Notes: generated from the letters alone by a model not told the origin. A DNA stretch of 64,000 bases from Brachynemurus nebulosus (GCA_035578155.1 JAPWDM010000022.1:3721076-3785075), one strand, 5' to 3'. Positions 1 to 12,549 are shown, counted from the stretch's first letter. Numbers and translations: made by a program.

Positions 1-89
1 CTAACGAACTCATCCAACGATTTGGAAAATCGAATTCGCACACAAAATTTCATAAGCATTAAATGTTTCGTTCGAGAGTTATCGCGCGG

Positions 90-169
<80 letters not shown>

Positions 170-293
170 TTTAGTGAATATCATTTTCGTATTCTAGGGA
201 CCCTCAAAACATATTTCTGATATGGTCTCGGGCTTAGGTCGCATCATGACACCCTGGCGTAAAAGCTGAATTTCCAGTTTTGGAAATTCGCTA
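1..293 (+). mobile_element. Family-A repeat, right part, with (TA)n
   Basis: This is the right-hand part of an interspersed repeat cut by the window edge. The same sequence recurs almost unchanged at 28402-28686 and, diverged, at 54530-54826. It holds a (TA)n tract at 94-166 between conserved flanks and ends in GGAAATTCGCTA. That end is the inverse of TAGCGAATTTCC near the start of the full copy at 54324. No reading frame is present. The short inverted repeats and internal microsatellite suggest a non-autonomous transposon, but the class is unresolved. Confidence 0.7.
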
Positions 294-753
294 AAAAGAT
301 AGTTGTAAAAGATTTTTTTAAATATTTTGCTTCTAATACATCTCTTTTAAGGGTCCAGCAGTAGCTAATCAGCATCCTTGTATTCCATTTTCTTTGGTAT
401 CTTTTTTTCATACCTACTTGAAATATCTGCATGGAACCATTCTTCGTGTTCACCACTTATATTCCCTAGATTCTATGGAAACGAAGGAAATGGATTTTAA
501 GTGACATGTTGCAACCCAAAGCACTGTATGATTTCAGTATATTGTCCACATATTTCTTGTAGTTGTCGTATTTATGTCGTCATAATAAATACTTAACAAC
601 ATTTTTTAAACAGATCGCTTTTTTTCTAAGTAATTACGTTTGCTTTCGAAATTGTCATATGTTACCATTTTTTTTTATCTGTGGCCCTTTTTATGTGTTC
701 TTTGATTTTAAAAAATCTTGTCCATTCTTGTCCAAAATGAGTAGTTCAAATAT
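294..753. other. Non-coding, no recognised feature
   Basis: AT-rich sequence with only short chance reading frames and no motif I recognise. Confidence 0.5.
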
Positions 754-1094
754 ACCAACGGAGTGGCCGAGCGTGTTAAGGTACTGGCACGCCGACTGGT
801 AGGTCGAGGTCTTGAATCTCGTGGCCGGCTGTGCTTGTGAATTTTTTTTCAGTTTCCCTTCACAATTCCCGATGAATATCGGCATAGTTCCTTAAGAAGA
901 CGACTGCAGACGATATCTGGCAAATACTAGCCCCATCACTACTTCCCGCCCCCCTCTTCCACCCATATTATAATGCTAGGTAATTGTAATGTGTGTATAA
1001 AGTACAAAAATAATAATGTGGGCGGCGTCTGTTAGAGACAAAAATCTCTGAAGAACAGACGTTAAACCCCCGTTATTGTTATTATTATTATTAA
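754..1094 (+). mobile_element. tRNA-derived SINE
   Basis: The 5' part resembles a Leu/Ser-type tRNA: an A-box-like TGGCCGAGCG near 763 and a B-box-like GGTCTTGAATCTC at 808-820. A body follows containing GTTTCCCTTCACAA (852) and GATGAATATCGG, then a tail with AAACCCCC and an ATT-type simple repeat to about 1094. The body and tail recur at 42525-42865, which marks a SINE family rather than a tRNA gene. Pol III transcription is expected for the family; this copy has a weakened B box. Confidence 0.75.
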
Positions 1095-2316
1095 GTAGCT
1101 GCTATAAGAAAAACCTTAGCTGATGGGACAATAATGATTAAAAATTTGGATTTTACTCACAAAAATACGTAGAAATATGTGTAAATATTGCATGGGACAA
1201 AACATGTGTTGTCCAGTGTTATTAATTGGCATTGCGTCAACAATTATTTGTTCTAGCATCTAACAATTTCATTAAGATAGAAAGAATTTCACTCCTATAT
1301 ATGTAAGACACATGCACATAATATATCAATATTAAAAATAAATTATGTAGGGGTGAAATCCCTAAATAAAGTCTATTTTCTTGTACTGATGTGAAACTCA
1401 CCCAAAGCAATTGGTTTATAGAACACAATCATAGTAGTATAAAGTTAGGAGCGCACACAGAAACTAAAATAAAATGAACAGTCAACCGTAACAAATATAC
1501 AAACACAATTTAATGGATAAATATAGAACGAAAGCCCGAAATTTTAAACATTTTGACAACACCTTAATATGTATCACTGAATGGTTTGCTCGAAAAATTC
1601 GAAAAAAATGTTAGAGTTGGTATAAGAAACGAAAAAATAAATATATTCTTCTTGGAATGACTTTGAATTTTCCAAGCCTTATACTGAATTTACACACGGA
1701 GCAATTCACTGACGTCCGTACGAAGTGATGCGCCAGTAAAAGCAATATGTATGTGTAAACGTCTACCACTCTACCAGAGTGCAAGTTGGAACAATGTATG
1801 CACGAAAGAGAAAAGTTTGCAGTTTGCAACATTTTTGGTGACAATAATGATTTATATGTCACTGAAACTAAAATTGACTAATATAATGTTTTGAAAATTT
1901 TATTGATAAAAGATTTTAAATGCTATTTTCAAATGTTGTGTTTATTCAAGTTTTTATTATGTAGATTCATGTCATTCCTAAATATTTATTATTTCTGTTG
2001 TCTCGTATTGTTCAGTTTTATTTATAATTATTACATTATTAGATTAATTACCATATAAATTAAATATCATTTTAATGATTTACGTTGATTTATATGTATG
2101 TAAAAACTGAGAATGGAGATAAATGAACATAATGAATATAGAAGTATTCAATTTAGCTGACATCAAAGTAAAGATACGTCCCATAAAAAATTGCATTGTA
2201 ATCAGCGGTATAACAACTATAACTTACCATTAATGTTAATGATTTTTCAATGATAAAGTTCGAAACATCATAGTTATACTTTACTGTTTAAAAATAAAAT
2301 TTTCACTCTAATGTAG

Positions 2317-2317
<1 letters not shown>
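1095..2317. other. Non-coding, no recognised feature
   Basis: AT-rich, with scattered short frames and no domain, RNA gene or repeat boundary that I can support. Confidence 0.45.

Positions 2318-2400
<83 letters not shown>
2318..2400. repeat. (TA)n microsatellite
   Basis: An uninterrupted TA dinucleotide tract of about 83 bp. Unlike most TA tracts in the window, it has no flanks matching repeat family A or the Helentron-like family. Confidence 0.95.
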
Positions 2401-2402
<2 letters not shown>

Positions 2403-2820
2403 TGGAAAAATAAGCAATAAATTTCAAATATAAATTATTTACGTAGTGGGCAATTAACATTATATATTATTAATTTCATTACTATTTTAAATTAACAAAA
2501 CAAACAGCTCTATTAAACTCAAATAAAGGACATTAAAAAAATTGTTAAAATCTCCGATATTTTTTCGAAAATGGCTGACGAGTGCGTTTTACTATGTCAC
2601 TATCTTCACACCTTGAAGGTATACTATTAATATATCATGTTTCATCCCAAAGTGAATTTCCCAACACGGAAACTCTCCTTGTTAAACAAATAATTTTTGA
2701 AAATTTGTCGCACAACGTAATACTTTTGAAGCACTTAAAATTACTGGTAATGAAACGTATAATTTTTCCGAATATTTATTTTGACAATTTAACTCATGTG
2801 TATCAAGTCCCATAAGAATA

Positions 2821-2878
2821 TTTTAGTTTTTTCACTTTTACCAAGGAAATTTTAGTTTTTTCACTTTTACCAAGGAAA
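2821..2878. repeat. 29-bp tandem duplication
   Basis: Two adjacent copies of a 29-bp unit beginning TTTTAGTTTTTTCACTTT and ending CCAAGGAAA. The stretch 2401-2820 before it holds nothing I can identify. Confidence 0.9.
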
Positions 2879-2979
2879 AGAAATGTTAGGACAGATTTTT
2901 ACAGCGAAAAAAATGGTAAAAAACATTTCAATGGTCATTTCACTCTAAGTAGATACGATGAAAACGAAACAAAAATTCG

Positions 2980-4225
2980 TATTGGTAAATTTAGCTGATT
3001 TCAGAACCATAGTAACAATATATTAAATAGTAATATGAATTATACTAATTTATTTTATTTATTAATTTGTATTATCGTATTACATTTGAGTTTTATATTT
3101 TTTCTGAATAAATTTGTGTTTTCTACAACTTAAATTTCTTGTCTAAAAGCAATTGAACTGGAAGAACTGTCAACCCAAGACAGAGCCGGATCTACGATTT
3201 TTTAGAACCGGGGCAGAAACTTGAAAATGGCGCCCCCCTCTCCAACGTTTGACATAAATTGTAAAAAAACTCATGAGTATGTAAGTCTTTTACAAAACTC
3301 CTATTTTTCCCGTTGCGGCAATGATAAAAATTGAGAGTTTTGTAAAGGATCAATATAGTACAAGTTGATTTTTTATTTTAATAAATCTATTCCGAAAGCA
3401 CTACAAGTTGTGCAAATTTCAAATTTTTATCATCAGCCCCATCAGAGATACAGGGGCGCGAAATTCCAAAATTTGGAAAAAAGTCAATTTTCGGAAGTTT
3501 GTAAAAATTAAAGGATACAAGTTACACAATTGAAACAGTGCGTATTTGTTTCATAATGGGTAGTTGTACCCGTATACAGCTATTCTCATAAAAATACTAA
3601 GAGATTTAAAACATTCCTTCTATAAGAAAAAAATGTTCAAAAAGTGAATTTTGCAAAATTTTGATATCCAACTTTAGGTAAAGTTTTCTTATGGAAGGGA
3701 CGAAAATAGGTTAAATATGGACATCACTTAAAATAAAGAGACATTTATGTCCTTTAAGATGGTTTTTATTTCAACCTTTTAGGATGAACGGTTTATGAAA
3801 TATGTGCATTGGTATAAATGGCTGCAAAGACAAAAATCAGCGCAAAATGGAAAATGAAAATGGCTACCACGCTTAAACGGTGCAAGAAAATATTTTTAAG
3901 AATTGTTTTCAATACTTCAAATATAATATAGAAATTGGAACAATATTAATTTTTTCTAAAATGGTCGAGTAACCAACTTTTTTTTAGACCAGTTGATATA
4001 GACCGACCTAGTATGATTTTGGTGTCTCCTGAAACTGACGCCCGGGGCACGGGCCTCGGTTTGCCCCCCCCCCTTAGATCCGAGCCTGACCCAAAAACGC
4101 TTAAGCTTCGCTGTCGAGTTTTCGTTAGGTGACAGTTCTTCTCGTTAAATTGCTAGGCAACAAATTTTCGTTAGACAAACACAAATTTATTTGAAAAAAT
4201 ACAAAGCTCTCGTGTATTAAAAAGT
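2980..4225 (+). repeat. Foldback repeat split by a hAT insertion
   Basis: Segments 2980-3180 and 4097-4225 together match, in order, the reverse complement of about 55420-55733. Shared landmarks are GAAGAACTGTCAAC, AAAAACGCTTMAGCTTCGCTG and ACAGTTCTTCTC. The repeat is itself partly palindromic around CTGTCAAC. The 908-bp hAT-like element at 3181-4088 is what separates the halves. At the other locus this repeat lies directly 3' of a LINE reverse transcriptase, so it may be a LINE 3' tail; that link is inferred. Confidence 0.65.
3181..4088. mobile_element. Non-autonomous hAT-like element
   Basis: Termini are CAGAGCCGGATCTA on the left and TAGATCCGAGCCTG on the right (imperfect TIRs). They are flanked by 8-bp duplications ACCCAAGA (3173-3180) and ACCCAAAA (4089-4096), matching at 7 of 8 bases. 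CAG-type termini with an 8-bp target duplication are hAT hallmarks. No transposase frame is present in the 908 bp. Short G and C homopolymers lie near both ends. Confidence 0.75.
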
Positions 4226-4325
4226 GAAAAATTATTAGATGCAAATCTATCGACAATTTATTCTCTTTGAATGATGCATTTCGGACTTGCAGCGTAGCTG
4301 GGTACATACAGTCATGTAGATTTGG

Positions 4326-5156
4326 CTATACTAGAAAATTGACCTTTGAAACATAGAAAATAGTTTGAAAAAAATGCAGGGAACAACCACTTGTAGTATA
4401 AACAATGACAAAGAATAGATTTAAACGAAACGTAACATATACCAGTAACAGACGTCAATATTGTAAATATGGTCATCAAAATGCCCCTTGTGATTGCACA
4501 ATTGTGTATTTTTGTGTAGGTACCTTTGGTACACATGACTGTGTTTATGGATGTACTTATATGTCTATATTTAATTCCCCATGCAACTGATGCAACCCTC
4601 AACAGTCATTGATCGACAACTTGTCCAATTGTACATGTCAAACTTAAACTTTTAACTCATTGTTATCGAAAAGTAAATACCTACGTATTTTGATATTTTC
4701 ACAGTAATATGCACTCTGACAACCGCTATTATGTTCCACTTAACAGTAGCTATACTACTGGGAACTTACGAATATATTATACGTTTTTTCCAAGTTGGCG
4801 GAATATATGAAAACAAAATACATATATAGGGTTTGACCTATGAATTACTGGAGTATTTTCTTAAAACTGCAAAATTGTAACATTTAGGACAAGAAATTAT
4901 TTATTCTCATTCCATAGCAAGAATGTCTATGTTTCTATGTTACTTTTATTTTACAAAAATTACTAAATTAATATTTTTTTTAAACTTGAACTCCTTTACC
5001 TATAATCTTATTTGAATTTCTGAGTATATCAGGTACAATTCCTGTTTAAAATTTTCAAAAGAATTTGATAAGTGGCCCTTTTTAGTATTTAAATATGAAA
5101 TTTCATTTATATTGCTATTTGTATAGAAAACCTTACTGTATACAGTATATTTACTG
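4326..5156. other. Non-coding, no recognised feature
   Basis: Two overlapping frames on opposite strands (about 4312-4602) have no recognisable domain and AT-driven composition. Nothing else is supported. Confidence 0.4.
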
Positions 5157-6466
5157 TATACAGCTGAACCTTTTGTAAATCAAAAGCAAAAGAAAATAAG
5201 AAACATGGCATTAACTATAATAATTTATTTTGATAAAATTACTTATTGCTGATTTTCAAGCAATTTATCAGTACATTCTATAAGAATATAAGTTATTACA
5301 TCATTAAGTCTTTTTTTACAGATAGGTATCTATATTTATCACAATTTTCATAATATTATAAAATTAAAATAAAATTTCATCATGTGTATAATGCTTTATC
5401 TTGTTTGGAAAAGCAACTTCTAAAGAAATCGTGAGGTTTTGAGAGTTTTCAGTTATGTATTTTTTATGAAACTTTTAATGCGGACTCGATTCCCCGTATA
5501 AAAAAACTTTTATCTACGCATAGAACACTAGAAACCAACTAATATTAAAAACGTGTAATTGGCGCGGAGTCATTTGGAGTCGTGTCACAGCTTAAGGCAT
5601 TAGTCAGTCCGTGTCCGTCGTCGAACCCGCAGTGCATTATATGTACATTGTTACCATTGTTGGTTAAACACGTTGAACAGCTCTCTCTGGTAATACGTGT
5701 ATTGCGGTAGTGTGCGTAAATACGCACATTACTAAAAAACACCAAACTAATACACTGCAAACAGTGTGTATCTACACAAATAGAGTGGGGAGATTTACGT
5801 CATAAACTCATTACAAGTGGAACAGAGACATAGACAATCTAGTTTGACGCCTTGTATCTACGACTACCATGAAATTGCTTGTTTATTGTACAAAAGACTA
5901 TATAAGTAAGCGACGTTTTACATACAGCCACATACCCAGCTGTACAAAAAATTGCTCTTTACACGCATGTATAATAAAAATAACAAAGCCTACTACACTT
6001 TTATTAAGTCTTATAATTATTATATATTATACAGTGATATACATAATACAAAGTATATTAGAATCTGTACAAAAATTTTACCTAGCAACTGAATGTTTAC
6101 GTTTGTTTTTAATAAATTTCAAATACTACATAATTTTAATGTATTGGTATTTGTAGATTTGTACCAAATTTTTATCGTTTATTGTGAATTTCATGTTAGT
6201 TGTAGATAAAGTATAGTACGTAACTCGGCTGTAAGGCATATTACAGACTCGCGCAATTACGCACTCGCCGCTCCGCGGCTCTTACGTAACTTTTTCGCTC
6301 GTGTGTAATATGCAACTTACAACCTCAATCACGTAATATACTATTTTGATAATATGCATAGCAAACTATATTTTTTATAGCTATCTATTAAGTTTAGGAA
6401 GTATTTTTTGTGCGATTTTTTTTATGCGGTCTCTATCCACCGCATAGAAAAAGGTTCAGCTGTATA
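5157..6466. mobile_element. TIR element, mariner-like ends
   Basis: Perfect 18-bp terminal inverted repeats, TATACAGCTGAACCTTTT at 5157-5174 and its complement at 6449-6466, bound a 1.3-kb segment. The CAGYTGAACC end between TA dinucleotides and the length are typical of Tc1/mariner elements, but no transposase frame or DDD/DDE motif is seen. Interior stretches (about 5390-5515 and 6365-6440) recur in reverse at 19340-19565, so this is a repeat family. A frame at 5545-5760 has no recognised product. Confidence 0.65.
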
Positions 6467-7694
6467 TGAATGTTGTAATGTACTTTGTGAAAAGTTGAAT
6501 AGAAAACACGATTATTTTGGAATCACAAATAGGTATAATACATCATACATTGTTACACAAAGTGTGCTTAACTATTTCAAATGAAAATTTTTCTTTTTAT
6601 TGATTTTTAGTATTCTTATTACAGTGCAGTTAGCCTTCTGTAATGGTAAATATCCATATATTATATACATAAAATATCAAAAATGTGAAAAGATAGCAAT
6701 TATTTAGCTGCAAAAAAATAACAATGAAGACGAAGAAGAAAATAGGAATAAAAGAATTAGAATGGAGTACAAAAACATTCAATCAAATAATTTGTTGTTC
6801 GAATCATATCTAAATTTGATTGCAAAAGTTTAATTTGAATAAAATGAAAGCAAATTCGTCGATCAGTTAGTTATTTGCAATCTTTCCTGTCCAGATAGTT
6901 TCAACGTTCCATTATCCCTCCTGTTACGTTTATAAATGTGACGGGTATTGTACATATTGACTCAAAAATAATGTCAAAACACGTGCGATAATACCGCTAT
7001 GTTGTACCGCTCTTAAATCGATCCAATACATCTGTCCTCGCATTGGCATGGTCCTATCAAAATACTGGTGTACTATACACTACAGATTATAATGCAGGGT
7101 GGATGCCGACGTATTACATGCAACTACGACAATGACGACTGATGTACTCTGATGCATTTATTCTAGATACCTACATGAATATATGCAATCTAAGTAATAT
7201 TGATGACTCGTTTCGTCTACCTATGAAACGTGTGTGCTCACAAAATGCTCGTGAATGCTCATGAACTTTTCATTTGTACTCCACGTTTGAGCTCGTGTGT
7301 GTGTTTAAACTATATAGCAATAGCAATCATATCAATATACACAACAATTCTCATTGATTTCCCAATAGAATGACGATAATCAATCACCAATATTTGTAAT
7401 GGTACTATCGACATGGAGGTATTGAATTTATAGTGTGCAGTATGTAGGTGCATGGCCGATAATTGTCATTGTACCCGCATTAAGTGATACTTCCGTCTTT
7501 TTTTTCTGTGTTGTCATATGTAAAAAAAATTAGAAATCAAAATAGAAAAATTAACTCTGCTCAGACGCTTAGAAATTATTCTGATGAAAGACTAAAGTTA
7601 TTCGTTACTTCTCTTATAAAAGATCGAGTTAGTATAGAAGAATCTTAATGTGCGATATTGATATTAGCAGAATGCCTTAATAGTAGGAAACAGT
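6467..7694. other. Non-coding, no recognised feature
   Basis: AT-rich sequence without a supported gene, RNA or repeat. Confidence 0.4.
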
Positions 7695-8153
7695 CAGGGC
7701 CGGCTCGACCGAAAGCGAGTCCTCGTACAAAGTTGACTTGTGGGGCCTTGAAAATCAGGGACGCGCCCAGTTCTCAAATCACAAGAGGGTCATACTATTC
7801 TAAAAAGTTTCATTAATATACTTTTGAATGTTTCGAATTTAAAAAATAAAAGTGTACCTATACTAGCATTAAAAAAATGATTTCGAAAATCCATGAGCTA
7901 TTCAGTTTTGTTACCAAAATGGCAAAATTTCTCTTAGGAATATTATTGATTCGACAATCAAGCTTTATTGGCGTAATTTGAATTAGAGTAACCTGCATGT
8001 GAACTTTTCTTCTTTTCTTGTTATCAAAATGAAGTTCCTTTCAAAAATATTATAGTGATTCAGCGGAAGTCTTTTTTCTAGAAGTTCTGCATGCTTAATT
8101 TTGACAATATCTTTATAATTAGCGTCATTCTCACCTACGTCGGGCCGATCCTG
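7695..8153. mobile_element. Short hAT-like MITE
   Basis: The left end is CAGGGCCGGCTCGAC and the reverse complement of the right end is CAGGATCGGCCCGAC, 11 of 15 matching. Flanking octamers GAAACAGT (7687-7694) and GGAACAGA (8154-8161) match at 6 of 8, consistent with an old hAT target duplication. It is 459 bp long with no transposase. Confidence 0.5.
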
Positions 8154-8604
8154 GGAACAGATAAGGGTCAAATAGATGTACTTAAGTAGTCTGTCAAAAT
8201 AAATTTCGTTAGTCGTCGGAGCTCGAACTTTATAATTTAAAGAAACAGCCTGAAAGACAGAATTCTTACCGAATTTGCTTGATTTATTTTTTTAATTTTT
8301 CTCTTTCAATATTAAAATTTATCAACATTTAGTAAAACAAAGGTGGCATAACAATGCCTTGATATTTATAGAAATTATTTCAGTTAATTTAAAAATAGTT
8401 TGTTTTAAATTGGAGTATTGAACTATAGAATGAGAGATTCTGTAGGTACAATAGAATGAAAGTACTTTTGCAATAGAAAGTGATACTTTCGTTTCAGCGT
8501 GGAAAAAAACATTTGGAATCAAAATTTTTAGCCATAGCCAGGGCTGGATTAACCTACTTTGTGGCGCTAAACATTTTCTTCTTCTCAAACACTCGCTCTC
8601 TCCC

Positions 8605-8763
8605 CAGAGCCGGATTTGCCTTAGAGAGGCCCGAGGCCACTTCTCATGGAGAAGCAAAACTTTTGTCGAAATTTTCCTGAAAATTGACATTCATTATCAA
8701 ACTACACAGTTTGATCGGGCCCTAGACATTTGTCTCGTTTGTCTAAACGATGATCCGGCTCTT
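8605..8763. mobile_element. hAT-like mini inverted-repeat element
   Basis: Inverted ends CAGAGCCGGATT and GATCCGGCTCTT enclose 159 bp with a second inner inverted pair (AGGCCCGA / TCGGGCCCT). No matching 8-bp flanks are seen. A similar unpaired terminus, CAGGGCTGGATTAACC, lies at about 8539. The rest of 8154-8604 holds nothing else identifiable. Confidence 0.45.
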
Positions 8764-9799
8764 ATTCTAGCTTAAAACACACGTTAATTTTGTCAACATT
8801 TATTTATATGAAATGGTTAAACACTTTCTTGTATCAAGCATAATTGTTTATAATATATTGCATTAGTTTTATTGTAAGTTAAGGGCGCTACACACTGATG
8901 AAATATTATTAATCACAATATTTCATCAGTTTTAGGTAACTAATAGTAAAATAAAACAGTCTATTTTTATCCTATACACCTTCAGTTTTTTCATGTTAGG
9001 TTCTACTGTTCAGTGAAAACTGTCAGTTAATTCTGATCGTGTGTAAGACCCTGATATCTAGGTAAAAATTCATTTTGTTCGTTTCTGGAAATTTAGCTAA
9101 TAGAGTTAATACTGAGTAGTTGATAGGTATAAAACTATAAACGAACAAATATAGTTACTTCAGTATTTTACATACTTATTGCTTGTTAAACTAATAATTA
9201 TGATTCAATAATTTTGATCATAACTGTATAGGGACGGTGGATTTGGTACTATGAAATTATAGTTTGTAGTTATTACTAGGTGGATTATGTTGAAGATAAT
9301 TGCAGAATGTTTAATTTTCCAAAAACATGTACCTATGTGCGAAAACAAGTACATGTTTATGAAATATGTTTTTGTATAGGTATGTTTTCAGTTATTAAGG
9401 TCATTTATAACATTTACAGTCATTTGTAATTTTGGATAGAGGCAATTAGCTTAATAGACAGATAGTAATTAATATTTTTAATTATTCATTGTTCAAGTAA
9501 ATTAAGCTACAATGATATGTTTTTAGAAGTTACATATGATTTGGAATATTTTTTATGAAATTAAATATATTAATGAAGGATATAAGCGAAGTTCATTTTG
9601 TTTCTTTCTTGCCTTGTAAAGTAAATGACTGATTACGTTAGTGTCTCAGTTATTGGCAGATTTTTTCAGAGTTCATATAATTAAGATAGTTCCTTAAGTT
9701 AGAATATAGATGTGATACAATAATATGTTCAAATTGGTTAATCTAATAATGTGCACGTCTAGATTACTTAATCATTAACTTAAATAGAAAAATTTCCGT
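8764..9799. other. Non-coding, no recognised feature
   Basis: AT-rich, with no frame, RNA or repeat boundary that I can support. Confidence 0.4.
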
Positions 9800-10150
9800 A
9801 AAATAGCTGTGTGAAGTTGGCACCCATTTTTGCGAATTTTTCGATTTAACCGTGCGCATTCGTTTGTCCATCGTTTGTCCACTATTGTCCAAAATTTTCG
9901 GTTGTCCACTTTTGGTTTCGAAATGACAGCCCAAAACTTTTTTTGAACTTTTTTACCACTGGCACCCCCAAATTGCAGAAAAAGTTTCTGAAGCACTTAA
10001 ATCGTTTGTACATCGTTTGTCCACCATTCTCCACAAAAAAATTGATGTTGTCGTTTGTCGATGTTTGTCCAGTAATTAATTTCGTCTGTCCACCCACCGG
10101 TAAATTATAATTAATTATTAAAATTTTCATAAAGTGTGAAGTTGACATCG
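9800..10150. repeat. TTGTCC-rich degenerate repeat
   Basis: TTGTCC occurs six times between about 9865 and 10075, often as CGTTTGTCCA, with near-variants TTTGTACA, TTTGTCGA and CTGTCC. Similar phrases GTGTGAAGTTGGCACC (about 9808) and GTGTGAAGTTGACATC (about 10135) bracket the patch. Minus-strand frames across it are a by-product of the repeat. Its nature is unknown. Confidence 0.5.
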
Positions 10151-10784
10151 TTGAACCGTATCAAAAAAAGTAATTTCGAGTAATGTATATTAAAAATTTA
10201 AATTTAACACTAAAAAGATACACAGTACACAGGGAAAAAATCACCATAACTTCAAAAATAATCCGAATTTCCGTAAATCCTTTTAGATGCTTATTCTTAA
10301 AAGTCCAAACTTTGAAAATATGAAAAAAAATCGATTTTTTCGAATTTTTAGACTAGAATATCCCCTTAACTGCGTATATTACAATCCACTGCTGGTTTTC
10401 CTTAGGCTACAGGAGCACTTTATTTCTTCATAGCTTAGTGGTTTTCCATTGCTTGCTATAAAAGCCTTTACAATAGGCAACGAGTTTATTTAAACGGCCT
10501 GGAATTTAATCGTCATTCTGAAAATTATTTTCCATAAAGTACTTTGCGTAAAATGTTATTATTGCAACCACAAGTTTGTTACTATTTTCTAAAATTCTAA
10601 ATTGTAGTTTTTTCCCTATATATTTTGTGAAAAAAAACTGCGGGAAATCCTATTGAGAATTTTTTAAAAAGTTTTGAATAGCAATAGAATATAATTGTTG
10701 AATAAAATCAATAAAATCATTTTGCATTTCCATGATTTAAATTTTATAGCACTTAAATTAACGAGGGGACGGCACTGCTTGGCG

Positions 10785-11112
10785 GCGCCGATTTAGCTGA
10801 ATTTTTTTTTTTTTTTGTGATTGAGTACACTTATTATTTCAATATCCTAAAATAATAGTGTGCACATTCAGAAAATCCTGTAAAAAAAAAATATTTAAAA
10901 ATTTTATTGCAGCTAGTGTACTTAAAAACCTCTGACATGCTTCGCATCTTGCGTACAATAATCTTTTTTAAGCTCATTAAGTAAACTAGCTTCATTAAAA
11001 TTTTTAAATATTTTTTTTTCAGGTTTTTCTGACTAGTGTACGCTATTATTTTAGGATATTAAGATAATAAGTGTACTCTATCACCAAAAAAATATTCAGC
11101 TAAATCGGTGAC
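10785..11112. repeat. Imperfect palindrome inside the TIR element
   Basis: Sequence from GCGCCGATTTAGCTGAAT through ATCCTAAAATAATAG to the AAATATTTAAAAATTTT block (about 10785-10915) is repeated in reverse at 10985-11112, ending ATTCAGCTAAATCGG. The arms are about 130 bp with a loop of about 70 bp. Confidence 0.8.
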
Positions 11113-11128
11113 CCCAAGGCTCTTCATC

Positions 11129-11218
11129 AGGATCATTTAAGGATAACCTTACGTAAAAAACATAAATTTCCGATCGAGTTATCCTACTCAGAACATTATC
11201 AGGTCCATGTCAGGATAA
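11129..11218 (+). repeat. 90-bp direct repeat, copy 1
   Basis: A 90-bp unit starting AGGATCATTTAAGGATAACC recurs at 11272-11361 with few differences, a 143-bp period. Both share TTACGTAAAAAACATAAATT and TCAGAACATTATCAGGTCCA. Confidence 0.9.
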
Positions 11219-11271
11219 ATTACTTATAAGAAAAATATTTTTTAACAGGTTATCATGATCAGAATCTTATG

Positions 11272-11361
11272 AGGATCATATCAGGATAACCTTACGTAAA
11301 AAACATAAATTTCCTATCGGGTTATCATACTCAGAACATTATCAGGTCCATGTCAGGATAA
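11272..11361 (+). repeat. 90-bp direct repeat, copy 2
   Basis: Second copy of the unit at 11129-11218. The 53-bp spacer also contains AGGTTATCATGATCAGAATC, a weaker relative of the same motif. Confidence 0.9.
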
Positions 11362-11924
11362 CCTTACTTGTACTTACTATATTATATAATACAATCTCAT
11401 GTAAACTCACATGACTTTTTTTAACTGAATCTGTAACAAAATAACCTTAAAATGTAAGAAAATTGCTTCATTTTTAAACGTTTAATAAAACTATATTCGT
11501 CAATAACTGAAAAAACTTATAATTTTTCGGTTTTGTTTAATAATAAGAATTACTCTCATCTTTTTTATTATATACATTTGGGTACATATATATTCCAACG
11601 TAAGTAAGATACTTGTAGTTATAGCATTCTTTTGCTGTACACAAATCTTGTGTTACTTCCTTGCTGTTCAAAACAGGTTAACATTTTGTTTCTGTTAAAT
11701 CTAAATTTGTGTTAATATTTTCATTTAACACAAACACGAAATATTACATTTAACATTGAACTCATTTTACATTGAAGTATTAATACTGTATGTATAATTT
11801 AACATTGAGCTAACCCGATGAGGACAGCCTGATTAGGATTCAATAAGGTTTTCCTATGAAAATTAAAACAAGGAGTCGACAGCCTGCAAGGTTATTAAAA
11901 ATAACTTATAAAAAGTTCCTTTTT

Positions 11925-11965
11925 ACTCGACGCGTTTCGATCAATTTATGATCATTTTCAAGAGA
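11925..11965 (-). ncRNA. Degenerate hammerhead-like motif, left arm
   Basis: Mirror image of the motif at 17336-17376, in the 3' UTR of the left Penelope copy; see that entry for the parts. Confidence 0.3.
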
Positions 11966-12023
11966 TATATCTTTTTTGGACAACCATTGTCGAATAAATT
12001 AAATGAAATAAAAATTAGTCGGC

Positions 12024-12407
12024 TTAGAAAAAGTAATAATGTAAGTTGTATTGTAACAACAAAAACTCGTCAGAAAGTAAAATTTTAATTTTCCAAAAAA
12101 GGTTAAAAACCATAATTGTAAAACAGCGAATTAAGATATGACAATTAATTGTAATAAAATTGTAGAAATGTAAAAAGTAAGAAACCCCAAAAATGGGTAC
12201 GTTCATGAGTACCAGCAGTACAACAAATCCAAAAAATTCAAAAAATAGTTGAATTGCGGTTGGAACCGCCGATGAGATAACAAAAGACAAAGGAAAAGCC
12301 CTTGTGACCTCTATCAAGGACATGACAACGCCCGAAACCTTCGACGAACAAAGAGATTGAAAACACAGAAAAAACCAATTGTGATAAAATTCACTGGTAC
12401 ACCACAC
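12024..12407 (-). other. Hydrophobic frame in Penelope 3' UTR (left)
   Basis: A 127-codon frame lies about 140 bp downstream of the left Penelope stop and is identical to its mirror at 16894-17277. It is rich in Phe, Leu and Ile, with stretches that would score as membrane segments. The strand is T-rich here, which alone produces such residues, so translation is doubtful. No homology is recognised. Confidence 0.2.
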
Positions 12408-12549
12408 ATGAATATTAAAAGTTTTTAAAAAAGTTTTAAAAAATTTTTATAAAATAGAATTTGAATTAATTACTTGATATAATGAATAACACTATTAATT
12501 TTAATTTTAACAATCACACAGCGCTCAAAAATTGTCGTGGCGACCGGTA

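Noticed and set aside
754..840. Functional tRNA gene
   Set aside because: The A-box and B-box are tRNA-like, but the cloverleaf is not closed and a SINE body and tail follow that recur at 42525.
5545..5760. Possible gene in the TIR element at 5157
   Set aside because: A 71-codon minus frame and a plus-strand frame with several Cys look less AT-biased, but neither shows a domain or transposase motif.
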